A DNA stretch of 64,000 bases from Verrucomicrobiota bacterium (GCA_023443455.1 JAEZUE010000059.1:47927-111926), one strand, 5' to 3'; counted from the first letter of the stretch, positions 8,940-17,588 are shown. A program made the numbers and translations. The notes: generated by a model not told the origin, from the sequence alone.

Positions 8940-9581
8940 CGGATCGCCTGTAAACAGGCTCCTACGACGGACAGGCGGATCGGACGTAGGAGCGTGCTTG
9001 CACGCGATGTTGGGCGCGGCGGTGACCCCCGATCCACGAACTCGGAATCGCCTGCGAGCAGGCTCCTACGTTCGGAATCCACCCGCACGCGGGACCTGTT
9101 GTTGCCGCGGTTGATCTCGGGGAAGCTGGCGGTGGACGCGCTCGACATCGCGTTCCCGCCGAGCCTGGCGGCGGGCGGCTGACGGAATCGCCTGTAAACA
9201 GGCTCCTACGGCGGACGGGCGGATCGGACGTAGGAGCGTGCTTGCACGCGATGTTGGGCGTCGCGGTGACCCTCGATTCTCGAATCCGGAATCGCCTGCG
9301 AGCAGGATCCTACGCTCGGAATCCACCCGTGCGCGGGACCTGCTGTTGCCGCGGTTGATCTCGGGGAAGCTGGCGGTGGACGCGCTCGACATCGCCTTCC
9401 CGCCGAGCCTGACGGCGGGCTGCTGACGGATCCCTTCGGAATCGCCTGTAAACAGGCTCCTACGGCGGACGGGCGGATCGGACGTAGGAGCGTGCTTGCA
9501 CGCGATGTTGGGCGCGGCGGTGACCCCCGATCCACGAACTCGGAATCGCCTGCACCGAATCGCCTGCAAGCAGGCTCCTAC
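8841..9581 (+). repeat. Tandem array of hsdS 3' ends with REP elements
   Basis: Three units of about 243 bp start at 8841 (the genuine hsdS end), 9084 and 9328. Each holds the codons for TRDLLLPRLISGKLAVD through the AAG/AGC stop region of hsdS, then three REP copies in the order minus, plus, minus (8942-8965, 8986-9008, 9046-9069; 9186-9209, 9230-9252, 9290-9313; 9440-9463, 9484-9506, 9558-9581). Units differ by only a few substitutions. The array ends about 65 bp before the RAYT gene. The extra tails are open in frame but have no start of their own. Confidence 0.92.
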
Positions 9582-9647
9582 GGGCGGGACGAAGGCGCGG
9601 ATTCGTGTTGGCTCGCCTGCGCTTGGATGTCGTGTCACGAAAGGCTC

Positions 9648-10163
9648 ATGCCATTTACCCCCGGCAAGGGACACGAGGCGTTGCGGCGCGGGCGGTTGTC
9701 CCAACCGCACACCGATTACTTCCTCACCTTGTGCACGGCGGGGCGCCGGCGCGGCCTTGCGGCCACCGAGGTGGCCGAGGCGGTCTGGCGCGTGGTGGCG
9801 GCGATGGAGACCGATGCCACCTGGACGTTGCGCTGCGGGGTCGTCATGCCCGACCACCTGCACCTGCTCGTGATGCTGGGCGAGCGGCTCATGTTGAGTC
9901 GGTGTCTGCAACGGTTGAAGGCGAAAACTTACGCGCCATTGCAGGCGGTCGGTCTCGGCTGGGAACGCGGCTACTTCGACCACCGGATGCGGCCCGACGA
10001 CGACGCGGCTCCGGTGTTTCGCTACATTTACCTCAACCCGTATCGGGCGGGCCTGCTGTCGCTGGAGGAGCGGTGGCCCCAGTATCGGTGCGGGGCGGAG
10101 GATTGGGCGTGGTTTCGCGGGCAACTCGACCGCGACCTGCCCGTGCCCGAATGGCTCGCGTAG
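9648..10163 (+). CDS. REP-associated tyrosine transposase (RAYT)
   Basis: Single-stranded DNA transposase of the Y1/HUH IS200-like superfamily that mobilises or amplifies REP elements. The HUH metal-binding pair is in VVMPDHLHLLV (about 66-76), and the presumed catalytic tyrosine region is FRYIYLNPYRAGL (about 123-135). At 171 residues it is of typical RAYT size. It is flanked on both sides by REP copies (last of the array at 9558-9581; 10198-10220 and 10273-10296 after it), the usual arrangement for a RAYT and its own REPs. ATG 9648 is chosen; ATG 9627 is an in-frame alternative. It sits between hsdS and abiEi, interrupting the hsd operon. Confidence 0.9.
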   Translation: MPFTPGKGHEALRRGRLSQPHTDYFLTLCTAGRRRGLAATEVAEAVWRVVAAMETDATWTLRCGVVMPDHLHLLVMLGERLMLSRCLQRLKAKTYAPLQAVGLGWERGYFDHRMRPDDDAAPVFRYIYLNPYRAGLLSLEERWPQYRCGAEDWAWFRGQLDRDLPVPEWLA

Positions 10164-10197
10164 GCGAGATGACGGGATCGCTGCAGATGGATCGGAG

Positions 10198-10296
10198 GTA
10201 GGAGCGTGCTCGCACTCGATGTTGGACGCGGCGGTTACCCCCGATCCACGAATCCGGAATCGCCTGCACCGGAATCGCCTGCAAGCAGGCTCCTAC
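10198..10296. repeat. REP pair (family A) downstream of the RAYT gene
   Basis: One plus-oriented copy (10198-10220) and one minus-oriented copy (10273-10296) with about 50 bp between, in the same arrangement as the 9484-9581 pair upstream of the transposase. A partial copy (GAATCGCCTGCA) precedes the second, also as upstream. Together they bracket the RAYT gene like the two ends of a composite unit. Confidence 0.88.
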
Positions 10297-10525
10297 GACG
10301 GAACCACGGACAGGCCTGATTTCTGTCCCGCCGGCCGACGGACTTGTGCGACTTACGCAAGCGAAGGCCGATATTGGCTGGATCTTCCGATGCGCAAACT
10401 GTTGTTCATCAGTGGTGATTTTGGTGAAAATGGCACATCCATGAAAAACTAAATTTGAGTGCCGGATCCTCCCGCTCCGGAAAGCCCTGGAGAATCGGCC
10501 TTGATGAGTTTCACGAGATTCGCTA

Positions 10526-10545
10526 TTTTCACGTAACCGTGAAAA
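10526..10545. promoter_or_regulatory. Perfect inverted repeat upstream of abiEi, candidate autoregulatory operator
   Basis: TTTTCACG-TAAC-CGTGAAAA: 8-bp perfect arms, 4-bp spacer, ending 11 bp before the abiEi ATG. A weaker related palindrome (ATTTT-GGTG-AAAAT) lies at 10418-10431. AbiEi antitoxins of studied systems repress their own promoter by binding inverted repeats, so these are the natural candidate sites. The AT-rich composition stands out from the surrounding DNA. Confidence 0.55.
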
Positions 10546-10556
10546 GTGCAGATAGC

Positions 10557-11678
10557 ATGAAAATACCGGCGACGGCTGCGGCCCTCGAGGTGGCGCTGGC
10601 CGACCGTTTGCGCGTCCTGCTTGGCGAAGTGCCGTGGCTGAAGGGCGCAACGGTGGAGTCGTTGACTGGGCCGAGCGACCGCGGTTTCGACCTGCTGGCC
10701 AAGCTGCCGTTGGCGTCGGGCGGCTACGCGGCACTGTGCGTGGAGTGCAAACGGGAGCTCCGCCCGAGCGTATTCCGGCTGGCGGCGGACAAGGTTTTCA
10801 CGCCCGGCGGCCGGCCCAAGGTGATTGTGCCGGTGCTGGCATCGCCGTTCGTGTCGCCGCGCATCGCGGAGCTGTGCGCCGAGCGCGGGTGGAGCTGGTT
10901 CGACCTCGCCGGAAACTGCCGCATCGACGTGCCCGAGCTGCTCCACTTGCAGCACAGCGGACGCGAACCGGTGCGCCTGGCGGCCCGTCCGGCGGCGAAT
11001 CTCGGAACGGCGGCGGCGGCGCGCGTCGTGCGGGCTCTGCTCGAACCGGAGCAGGCCGGCCATGGCTGGTCACAGACGGAGTTGCAGGCGCACTGTCAGC
11101 CGGGGGTGAGTCTCGGGCTGGTCAACAAGGTGGTGCAGCACCTGCGCGACGAGGCCTACCTCGAGGCCGCGCCGGAGCGGGGCTTTCGCCTGTGCGAGCC
11201 GCTGAAGCTGCTCGAGGCGTGGTGCGCGGCGTACCGTTTTGATCGGCACGAACGGCGGAGCTATTTCACCCTGCTGCAGGGCGAGAAGTTGCGCGAGGCG
11301 CTCGGGCGGTTGGAGAAATGCAGCGCCGGTTTGGCCGCCTACGCCTCGTTTTCCGCGGCCGAGTTTCTGGCGCCCCATGTGCGCCAGCCGAAGACGTGGC
11401 TGTATGTGAGCCCGTCCTTGTTGACGCGCTTCGAGGCGGAAGTGGAGGCCAAGCCGGTGGACTCGGGGGAGAACCTCGTCGTGCTGCTGCCGGAGGATCT
11501 CGGTGTTTTCAGTTTCGGCGATGCCGGCACGACGGGCGAGGGCCGGCTGGCATGTACCAATGCGGTGCAGACCTATGTGGATCTGTGGCACAGCGGCGGG
11601 CGCGGGCGGGAGGCGGCGGAGGCGCTGCTGGATCAGCGCTTGAAGCCGGCGTGGCGGCGTAGTGGACTTTCGGTGTGA
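10557..11678 (+). CDS. AbiEi-type antitoxin / transcriptional regulator (type IV TA)
   Basis: 373 residues. The N-terminal part (1-150) has GFDLLAKL (about 40-47) and LCVECKREL (about 58-66), then VPVLASPFVSPRIAELCAER and GWSWFDLAGNCRIDVPELL, the pattern of the AbiEi_2 family. The middle (150-230) is a winged-helix-like region (WSQTELQAHCQPGVSLGLVN). It is followed by abiEii with a GTGA overlap, the standard antitoxin-toxin order. It should neutralise the nucleotidyltransferase toxin and repress the operon. ATG 10557 is preferred because the open frame above it only has a TTG and would run through the palindrome at 10526-10545. The family assignment is by pattern and context, not a search. 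Confidence 0.75.
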   Translation: MKIPATAAALEVALADRLRVLLGEVPWLKGATVESLTGPSDRGFDLLAKLPLASGGYAALCVECKRELRPSVFRLAADKVFTPGGRPKVIVPVLASPFVSPRIAELCAERGWSWFDLAGNCRIDVPELLHLQHSGREPVRLAARPAANLGTAAAARVVRALLEPEQAGHGWSQTELQAHCQPGVSLGLVNKVVQHLRDEAYLEAAPERGFRLCEPLKLLEAWCAAYRFDRHERRSYFTLLQGEKLREALGRLEKCSAGLAAYASFSAAEFLAPHVRQPKTWLYVSPSLLTRFEAEVEAKPVDSGENLVVLLPEDLGVFSFGDAGTTGEGRLACTNAVQTYVDLWHSGGRGREAAEALLDQRLKPAWRRSGLSV

Positions 11679-12511
11679 CGCCCGAACCCCGACAACGCGA
11701 CGACTACTCCGATCGGCAGACCGAGGCCGCGCGTCGGGTGCTGGTTGATCTGGGGCAGGTGCTGGCGTCGTTTGCCGACTGCCTCGTGGTGGTCGGCGGC
11801 TGGGTGCCGGACCTGCTGCTGCCGGAGGCCGAGGAACTGCATGTCGGGAGCATCGATGTGGATCTGGCGCTGGATGCCGCGAAGCTGGGGGACGGGCGCT
11901 ACGCCGAACTGCTGCAGCTTCTGCTCGCCACGAGACGCTACCGGCCGGGCGAGAAGGCGTTCCAGCTCGTGGTGGACGTGGATCTGCAGGACGGCGGCGT
12001 GCCGGTGGCGGTCGAGGTGGAGTTTCTCGCGCCCAAGGAGGTGCGGCTGGCGAAGAACACCCCGAAGCTCGTCGAGGGTTTCCGCGTGTTGCAGACCGAA
12101 GGGTGCGCGGTGGCGTTCGAGGCGCCGGTGGACTTCGAGATCTCCGGCCGGAACGTCCGCGGGGCCGACAACACGGTGCGATTGCGCGTGGCGTCGTTGG
12201 CGGACTTTCTCGTGATGAAGGCCCTGGCGATCGGCGGTCGGGACAAGCCGAAGGATTCCTATGATTCCTGCTACTGCCTCGCGAACGGTGTCGATACGCC
12301 CGGGCAACTGGCGGAGATCTGGCAGGCGCGAACCCCGCAACGACTGTTGGCAATGGCCCTGGGAATCCTCCGGGAGAAGTTTGCCACGGTGAACGCCTTT
12401 GGGCCGCAACAGGTGGTCGAGTTCTACGACTCGCCGGATCCGGAGGAGCGGGCGATGCAGGCCCGCCGCGCCTACGAGCTTGTGCAGGAATTCCTCCGAC
12501 GCTTTGGTTGA
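11675..12511 (+). CDS. AbiEii-type nucleotidyltransferase toxin
   Basis: 278 residues with a nucleotidyltransferase fold: VVGGWVPDLLL (about 37-47) gives the GG motif and GSIDVDLALD (about 56-65) the paired metal-binding aspartates. A later conserved stretch is SLADFLVMKALAIGGRDKPKDSYD (about 180-203, helices with lysines). AbiEii toxins are NTases that transfer nucleotides to tRNA or other targets and stop growth; the substrate of this one is unknown. The GTG start at 11675 overlaps the abiEi stop (GTGA). hsdR follows immediately, so toxin, antitoxin and restriction subunit are probably cotranscribed. Confidence 0.78.
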   Translation: MTPEPRQRDDYSDRQTEAARRVLVDLGQVLASFADCLVVVGGWVPDLLLPEAEELHVGSIDVDLALDAAKLGDGRYAELLQLLLATRRYRPGEKAFQLVVDVDLQDGGVPVAVEVEFLAPKEVRLAKNTPKLVEGFRVLQTEGCAVAFEAPVDFEISGRNVRGADNTVRLRVASLADFLVMKALAIGGRDKPKDSYDSCYCLANGVDTPGQLAEIWQARTPQRLLAMALGILREKFATVNAFGPQQVVEFYDSPDPEERAMQARRAYELVQEFLRRFG

Positions 12512-12531
12512 GGGGAACCTCCCCCCGCACC

Positions 12532-15500
12532 GTGCCTAGCCCCATCTCCGAGGACGACATCGAGCAGGCCCTGCTGCAGAAGCTGCAGCATGTCCATGGT
12601 TATGACGTGCTCGAGTGTGGCACGGCCGAGCGCGAGGACCTGGCCGACGGCTCGGGCCGGGCGGACAAGCGCGAGGTGTTTCTCCTCGACCAATTGCGCG
12701 CGGCGGCGGTGGCGCTGAACCCCGGCGTGCCGGAGTCGGCGATCGACGGTGCGCTCGAAGCGCTCGTGGCGCGGCGGCCCGCGCTGGCGCCGGTGGCGGC
12801 GAACCTCGAGGTGTACGAGCTGATCCGCGACGGTGTGCCGGTGGCGTACGACGACGCCCAGGGGCGGCGGCAGCACGGGCGCGTACGGGTGATCGATTTC
12901 GCGGAGCCGGCGAACCCGCTGAACCGGTTCACGGCGGTATCGCAACTGTGGATCTGCGGCGAGGAGGGTTTCCGCCGGCCCGACGTGCTGCTGTACGTGA
13001 ACGGCCTGCCGCTGGTCTTCATCGAGCTGAAGAACGCGAAGAAGGAGCTGCGGCTCGCCTACGACGACAACCTCACCAAGTACCGCGCGGAGATTCCGCA
13101 GCTCTTCCTCGCGAACGCGCTGTGTGTGCTCACCAACGCGGTGGAGACGCGCCTGGGCGCATTCTCGGCGGACTGGGAGTTCTTCTTCCCGTGGCTGCGC
13201 GCCAACGACGAGAAGGAGAAGATCGACCGCGCCGCGGTGAAGCGCGACGGCACGAGCCTGGAGGCGGCAATCGCGGGCCTCTTCGCGAAGGAGCGGCTGC
13301 TCGACTACGTGGAGAACTTCGTGCTCTACCACCGCGGGCGCACGAAGATCGTGGCGCAGAACCACCAGTTCCTCGGCGTGAACAAGGCGTTCGCGGCGTT
13401 CCGGCGCCGGGAGGAGCTGGGCGGCAAGCTCGGCGTGTTCTGGCACACGCAGGGCTCGGGCAAGAGCTTCTCGATGATCTTCTACGCCCGGAAGATTTTC
13501 CGGAAGCTCGGCGGCCAGTTCACCTTCGTGGTCGTGACCGACCGCGAGGATCTCGACGGCCAGATCTACGACAACTTTCTCAATACCGGCACAGTGACGG
13601 AGGCCGAGGCGGCGCAGCCCAAGGACAGCGCGGAGCTGCGCAGCTACCTCGGCCAGCAAAAGCGGCTCGTGTTCACCCTCATCCAGAAATTCCGCTGGCC
13701 GAAGGGGCAGGCGTACCCGGTGCTCTCGGAGCGCAGCGACATCGTGGTGATCGTGGATGAGGCGCACCGGACCCAGTACAAGGATCTGGCGGAGAACATG
13801 CGCGCGGGGCTGAAGAACGCGCAGTACCTCGCCTTCACCGGCACGCCGCTGCTCGGCCGCGACCGCAAGACCAACCAGTGGTTCGGCGACTACGTGTCCG
13901 AGTACAACTTCCAGCAGAGCATGGACGACGGCGCCACGGTGCCGCTGTTCTACCAGAAACGCGTGCCGGAGGTGCTCATCCAGAACGACCGGCTCAGCGA
14001 CGAGTTCTACGACCTGCTCGACGAAGCGAAGCTCGACGAGGCTCAGCAGGAGAAGCTGGAGAAGCAGTTCGCGACCGAGCTGGAGGTGATCAAGCGCGAT
14101 GACCGGTTGGAGACGATCGCGCGCGACATCGTCGCGCACTTCCCGGCCCGTGGTTACCTCGGCAAGGCGATGGTGGTGACGGTGGACAAGTTCACCGCGG
14201 TGAAGATGTACGACAAGGTCGAGCGCCTCTGGAAGGAGCGGATCAAGGAGCTGACCGGCCTGGTGTCCAAAGCCGCCACGGCCGGCGAGCGCGCGGTGCT
14301 CCAGCGCACGCTCGACTGGATGAAACGTGCCGAGCTGGCGGTGGTCGTGAGCGAGGAGGCGGAGGAGGAGAAGCGCTTCGCCAAGGAGAAGCTCGACATC
14401 AAGCGCCACCGCACCCGGATGAACGCCCTCGACCAGGAGGGCCACGACATCGAGGCGAACTTCAAGGACCCCGCGCACCCGCTGCAGCTGGTGTTCGTGT
14501 GCGCGATGTGGTTGACCGGCTTCGACGCGCCCACGGTCTCGACCCTGTACCTCGACAAGCCGCAGAAGGACCACACGCTCATGCAGACGATCGCGCGGGC
14601 GAACCGCGTGACGTCGTGGAAGATCGGAGGCGTGGAGAAGCGCAACGGCGAGATCGTCGACTACTACAACGTCTTCCGCCGCATGAAGGCGGCGCTCAAG
14701 GACTACGCGCAGGGGCAGGCCGGCGGCGGCGATGGAGCGGAGCCGCGGGAGAAGTCGGACCTGTTCCGCCTGCTCGACGAAGCGATCGCGCTCGGGCACG
14801 CCTTCTGCCGGAGCCACGGCGTGCATCTCGAGAAGATCGCGGACGCCGGCGACATTTTTGCGCAGGTTGAGGATTTCGCGCGCTATGCCGATTTGCTGCT
14901 GGTGAAGGACGAGCACCGGAAGACGTTCGCGGTGCACGAGAACACGATCACGGGTCTCTACGAGGCGTGCAAACCGGAGATCCTCGGCCGGCCGGTGGTG
15001 CGCACGGTGGCCGTTTTCGAATACCTGCGCGGCGTGATCGACTCGATCGTGCAGCAGGCCGACATCGACGAGGTGTCGCGGCGGATCGGCGAGTTGCTCG
15101 ACGCCAGCGTGGTGGTGGACAAGTCCCGAGTCGGCGCGGTGGCCGAGCATGGTACGTTTGCGATCACCCAGCGCGGCAAGGTGTGGGACCTGAGCAAGAT
15201 CGACTTCGACAAGCTCAGGCAGGAGTTCCGGCAGAGCGAGCACCGCAACATCGAGATCGCGGACCTGCGGGCGTTTCTGGAGAAGAAGACCGAGCAGATG
15301 CTGCGTCAGAACACGACGCGCACGGATTTCGCCGAGCGGCTGCGGCGCATCATCGAGGAGTACAACGCCGGCGGCTCCTCGAACGAGCGCTACTTCGACG
15401 AGTTGCTGAAGTTCTCCCGCGATCTCCGCGCCGAGGAGGAGCGCCGCGCGCGCGAGGGACTCAGCGAGGACGAGTTGGAGCTCTACGACCTGCTCCGCAA

Positions 15501-15771
15501 GCCGAAGATGTCGCAGGCCGAGACGCAGAAGGTGAAGCTCGCCGCCAAGGCGTTGCTGGAGCGGTTGGTTCGCGGCCAGCCCAAGGTGCTCGTGCAGGAA
15601 TGGTACCGCGACACGCAGTCGAAGAAGCGCGTGCAGACGGCGGTCGAGGAAGTGCTCAACGAGACGTTACCGGAAGACGGTTACGACCGTCTGCTCTTCA
15701 AGACGAAGTGCGACGCGGTGTTCGGCCACGTGCTCGAACTCGCCAGCCACGGCCGCAAATGGGCAGCGTGA
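12532..15771 (+). CDS. hsdR: Type I restriction-modification system restriction subunit HsdR
   Basis: ATP-dependent translocase and nuclease subunit. From GTG 12532 it has 1079 residues. The N-terminal nuclease domain shows PDVLLYVNG (D151) and FIELKNAKK (E165, K167), the PD-(D/E)xK motif. The helicase core has Walker A TQGSGKS (306-312), DEAH (409-412), TGTPLL, and motif VI TIARANRV. The C-terminal HsdR helical domain runs to the end. The start is uncertain: a TTG at 12508 overlaps the abiEii stop (TTGA) and would add 8 residues. It completes the hsdM-hsdS set 3.6 kb upstream across the RAYT and AbiE genes. Confidence 0.95.
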   Translation: MPSPISEDDIEQALLQKLQHVHGYDVLECGTAEREDLADGSGRADKREVFLLDQLRAAAVALNPGVPESAIDGALEALVARRPALAPVAANLEVYELIRDGVPVAYDDAQGRRQHGRVRVIDFAEPANPLNRFTAVSQLWICGEEGFRRPDVLLYVNGLPLVFIELKNAKKELRLAYDDNLTKYRAEIPQLFLANALCVLTNAVETRLGAFSADWEFFFPWLRANDEKEKIDRAAVKRDGTSLEAAIAGLFAKERLLDYVENFVLYHRGRTKIVAQNHQFLGVNKAFAAFRRREELGGKLGVFWHTQGSGKSFSMIFYARKIFRKLGGQFTFVVVTDREDLDGQIYDNFLNTGTVTEAEAAQPKDSAELRSYLGQQKRLVFTLIQKFRWPKGQAYPVLSERSDIVVIVDEAHRTQYKDLAENMRAGLKNAQYLAFTGTPLLGRDRKTNQWFGDYVSEYNFQQSMDDGATVPLFYQKRVPEVLIQNDRLSDEFYDLLDEAKLDEAQQEKLEKQFATELEVIKRDDRLETIARDIVAHFPARGYLGKAMVVTVDKFTAVKMYDKVERLWKERIKELTGLVSKAATAGERAVLQRTLDWMKRAELAVVVSEEAEEEKRFAKEKLDIKRHRTRMNALDQEGHDIEANFKDPAHPLQLVFVCAMWLTGFDAPTVSTLYLDKPQKDHTLMQTIARANRVTSWKIGGVEKRNGEIVDYYNVFRRMKAALKDYAQGQAGGGDGAEPREKSDLFRLLDEAIALGHAFCRSHGVHLEKIADAGDIFAQVEDFARYADLLLVKDEHRKTFAVHENTITGLYEACKPEILGRPVVRTVAVFEYLRGVIDSIVQQADIDEVSRRIGELLDASVVVDKSRVGAVAEHGTFAITQRGKVWDLSKIDFDKLRQEFRQSEHRNIEIADLRAFLEKKTEQMLRQNTTRTDFAERLRRIIEEYNAGGSSNERYFDELLKFSRDLRAEEERRAREGLSEDELELYDLLRKPKMSQAETQKVKLAAKALLERLVRGQPKVLVQEWYRDTQSKKRVQTAVEEVLNETLPEDGYDRLLFKTKCDAVFGHVLELASHGRKWAA

Positions 15772-15779
15772 GTGTCAGC

Positions 15780-17588
15780 TCACTCCGTCGTCACCCGCAG
15801 GCGCAGGAAGCGGCGGGGGGGATTGGCGGAATCGATCGCGACGGAGTCCTGCGCGGTGATGCTGGTCGGTTCGCCCGCCCCGTAGATCGAAAGCGCGGTC
15901 CAGGTCACAAGATCGGAACTGCTCTCGACCACATAGCGGAGGTCATTGCCGGAGGAGCGACGGGTGAAGGTGAGGGTGAGGAAACGGTTTTCTTCAACCG
16001 TAGCGGTGCCCGATGTCGCGGGCACGGTGGCCGGGCCGCGTGCAGCGAGGTCATGCGCGTAGCGCTGGAGATTCGAAAGTCCGGCGTGATCGGGATCGGC
16101 GGACGGGCCGGAGACCGACTCGTCGGCAAGTTCCGGGGCGGAGAAGTTGCCGGAGGCCCAGGAAGTGTAGCTGTTCGGCGTGGTCACGAAGGTCGCGGTG
16201 ATCGTCATCGCGGTGGTCGCATCGGAGACCCGGAGCGGGTTGGCGGTGGAGCGTCCGCCGACGGCGCCGCTCCAATGGCTGAAGTAGTGGCCGGGTTCGG
16301 GCACGGCGGTGACGGCGGTGGCATCGGCGCCGAAGGCGATGCTCTGCGAGGCGGGGCCGGCGAGGGTGCCGCCCGCACCGGCGCTGAAGGTGACGGTGGA
16401 GGCGCCGATGGGGTTGGCGGGGTAGCCGAGGGTCTGGCTGAAGAGCTGGGTCTGGCCGGCGGGCAGGTTGACCGAGGTGGCGAGGTTGTGCACGCTGGAG
16501 CGCACGAGTTCGCCGAGACCCTCAGCGGCGGCGTAGGCGGCGATGTTCTGCGAGATGTGGCCGGCCTGTAGGCACGCGGCCCGTTGCTTCTCGGCGGAGG
16601 TGCCGGCCAATTTCGAGTAGTCGGCGACGTAGACCAGAACGGCCGGCACCGAGGCGTAGTCGTAGTGGCCGCGGAGGTCGGAGCTGGATACGAGCTGGAG
16701 CGTGTGGGCGGCGCCCGCGGCGGGGACGTAGCGATGGACGCCCGTGGCGCGGACGACATAGAGCACGATGGCGTCGGTGCCGGAAGTCTGCGGCGAAGTG
16801 CGCTCGAGTGTGTTCGAGTTGTTGATGCCGATACCGGCCCAGAGCAGTTCGGCGAGGGTTTGCTCGGAGAAGTCGGTGGAGGCGAAGCTGCGGGTGGAGC
16901 GGCGGCGTTTCAGGATTCCGAGGGCTGGGGAGTCGCTGACGGCGGCGGCAACCAGCGGGCCGGCCGCGACGGGCCAGGCGGTGCCGGTGGCAGTGCTGCC
17001 CTCGGGGTGGCCGACCGAATGCAGGAGCAGGAGGTGGTGGCCGGATTGCAGGCCGAGCGCGGTCGCGAGCGCGGGCTGGTTGGCGGTCGAGACATGCGAG
17101 CCGAGTCCGCGGTCGGCGCAGGCCAGGGCGATGTTTTCGGAGATGAAGCCGGTGTGGATGGCGCCGAAGAAGTTCACGTTGCTCGCGTAGGTGACGAGCG
17201 CGAAGGTCGCCGGTGCGGTGTCGGCCGGCGGGGGCAGCGAGGCGCGCAGGTCGGTGGCGGAGTGCTGCACCAGCGCGTGGTCGAGCTGGTCGTAGACGAA
17301 GACGCCCTCGGCGCAGAGCAGGTAGAGCTCGTTGTCGCGGCTGGCGTAGGAGTAGTTCGTCGTGCGGTGGCCGGAGGAGGGGCGGTTGATGCCGGTGGAG
17401 ATCCAGAGCAGGTCGGAGAGTGTCTGGCGGGGGAGCGCGACGGGGGCGAAGGCGGGGGTGTCGCGGCGGGCCGCGAGGATACGGGTAATGGCGACCTCGG
17501 CACCGCGTGGGGCGGGCAGGGATGTTTGGGCGAGGAGCGAGGCCGTCAACAACGGCGCGCAGAGCAGAAGACGTGAGAGCGGGCTCAT
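15780..17588 (-). CDS. Exported protein with two nitroreductase-type domains and a C-terminal exoprotein module
   Basis: 602 residues. A signal peptide (MSPLSRLLLCAPLLTASLLA) precedes two tandem FMN nitroreductase-like domains of the SagB/ThcOx type: about 30-215 (LPRQTLSDLLWISTGINRPS) and 235-425 (RRRSTRSFASTDFSEQTLAE). Next comes an InlB-type beta repeat (about 425-500, PEPGHYFSHWSGAVGG) and the DPDHAGLSNLQRYAHDL C-terminal module shared with the two genes upstream. Nitroreductases are normally cytosolic, so a secreted double version is odd; each half may form one half of the usual dimer. The start is chosen at the signal peptide; the open frame continues further upstream without one. Confidence 0.8.
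   Translation of the reverse strand: MSPLSRLLLCAPLLTASLLAQTSLPAPRGAEVAITRILAARRDTPAFAPVALPRQTLSDLLWISTGINRPSSGHRTTNYSYASRDNELYLLCAEGVFVYDQLDHALVQHSATDLRASLPPPADTAPATFALVTYASNVNFFGAIHTGFISENIALACADRGLGSHVSTANQPALATALGLQSGHHLLLLHSVGHPEGSTATGTAWPVAAGPLVAAAVSDSPALGILKRRRSTRSFASTDFSEQTLAELLWAGIGINNSNTLERTSPQTSGTDAIVLYVVRATGVHRYVPAAGAAHTLQLVSSSDLRGHYDYASVPAVLVYVADYSKLAGTSAEKQRAACLQAGHISQNIAAYAAAEGLGELVRSSVHNLATSVNLPAGQTQLFSQTLGYPANPIGASTVTFSAGAGGTLAGPASQSIAFGADATAVTAVPEPGHYFSHWSGAVGGRSTANPLRVSDATTAMTITATFVTTPNSYTSWASGNFSAPELADESVSGPSADPDHAGLSNLQRYAHDLAARGPATVPATSGTATVEENRFLTLTFTRRSSGNDLRYVVESSSDLVTWTALSIYGAGEPTSITAQDSVAIDSANPPRRFLRLRVTTE

Noticed and set aside
8841..9581. Regularly spaced repeats after hsdS as a CRISPR array
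   Set aside because: The repeating unit is 243 bp, includes coding sequence of hsdS and inverted REPs, and the intervening sequences are not unique spacers. No cas gene is present.
9492..9647. Upstream extension of the RAYT gene to 9492
   Set aside because: The extension is translated REP sequence (the same peptide occurs in the other array units), so the gene is taken to start at 9648 or 9627.
12472..15243. A 923-codon minus-strand frame opposite hsdR
   Set aside because: HsdR motifs on the plus strand are unambiguous; the opposite frame is a low-complexity shadow.
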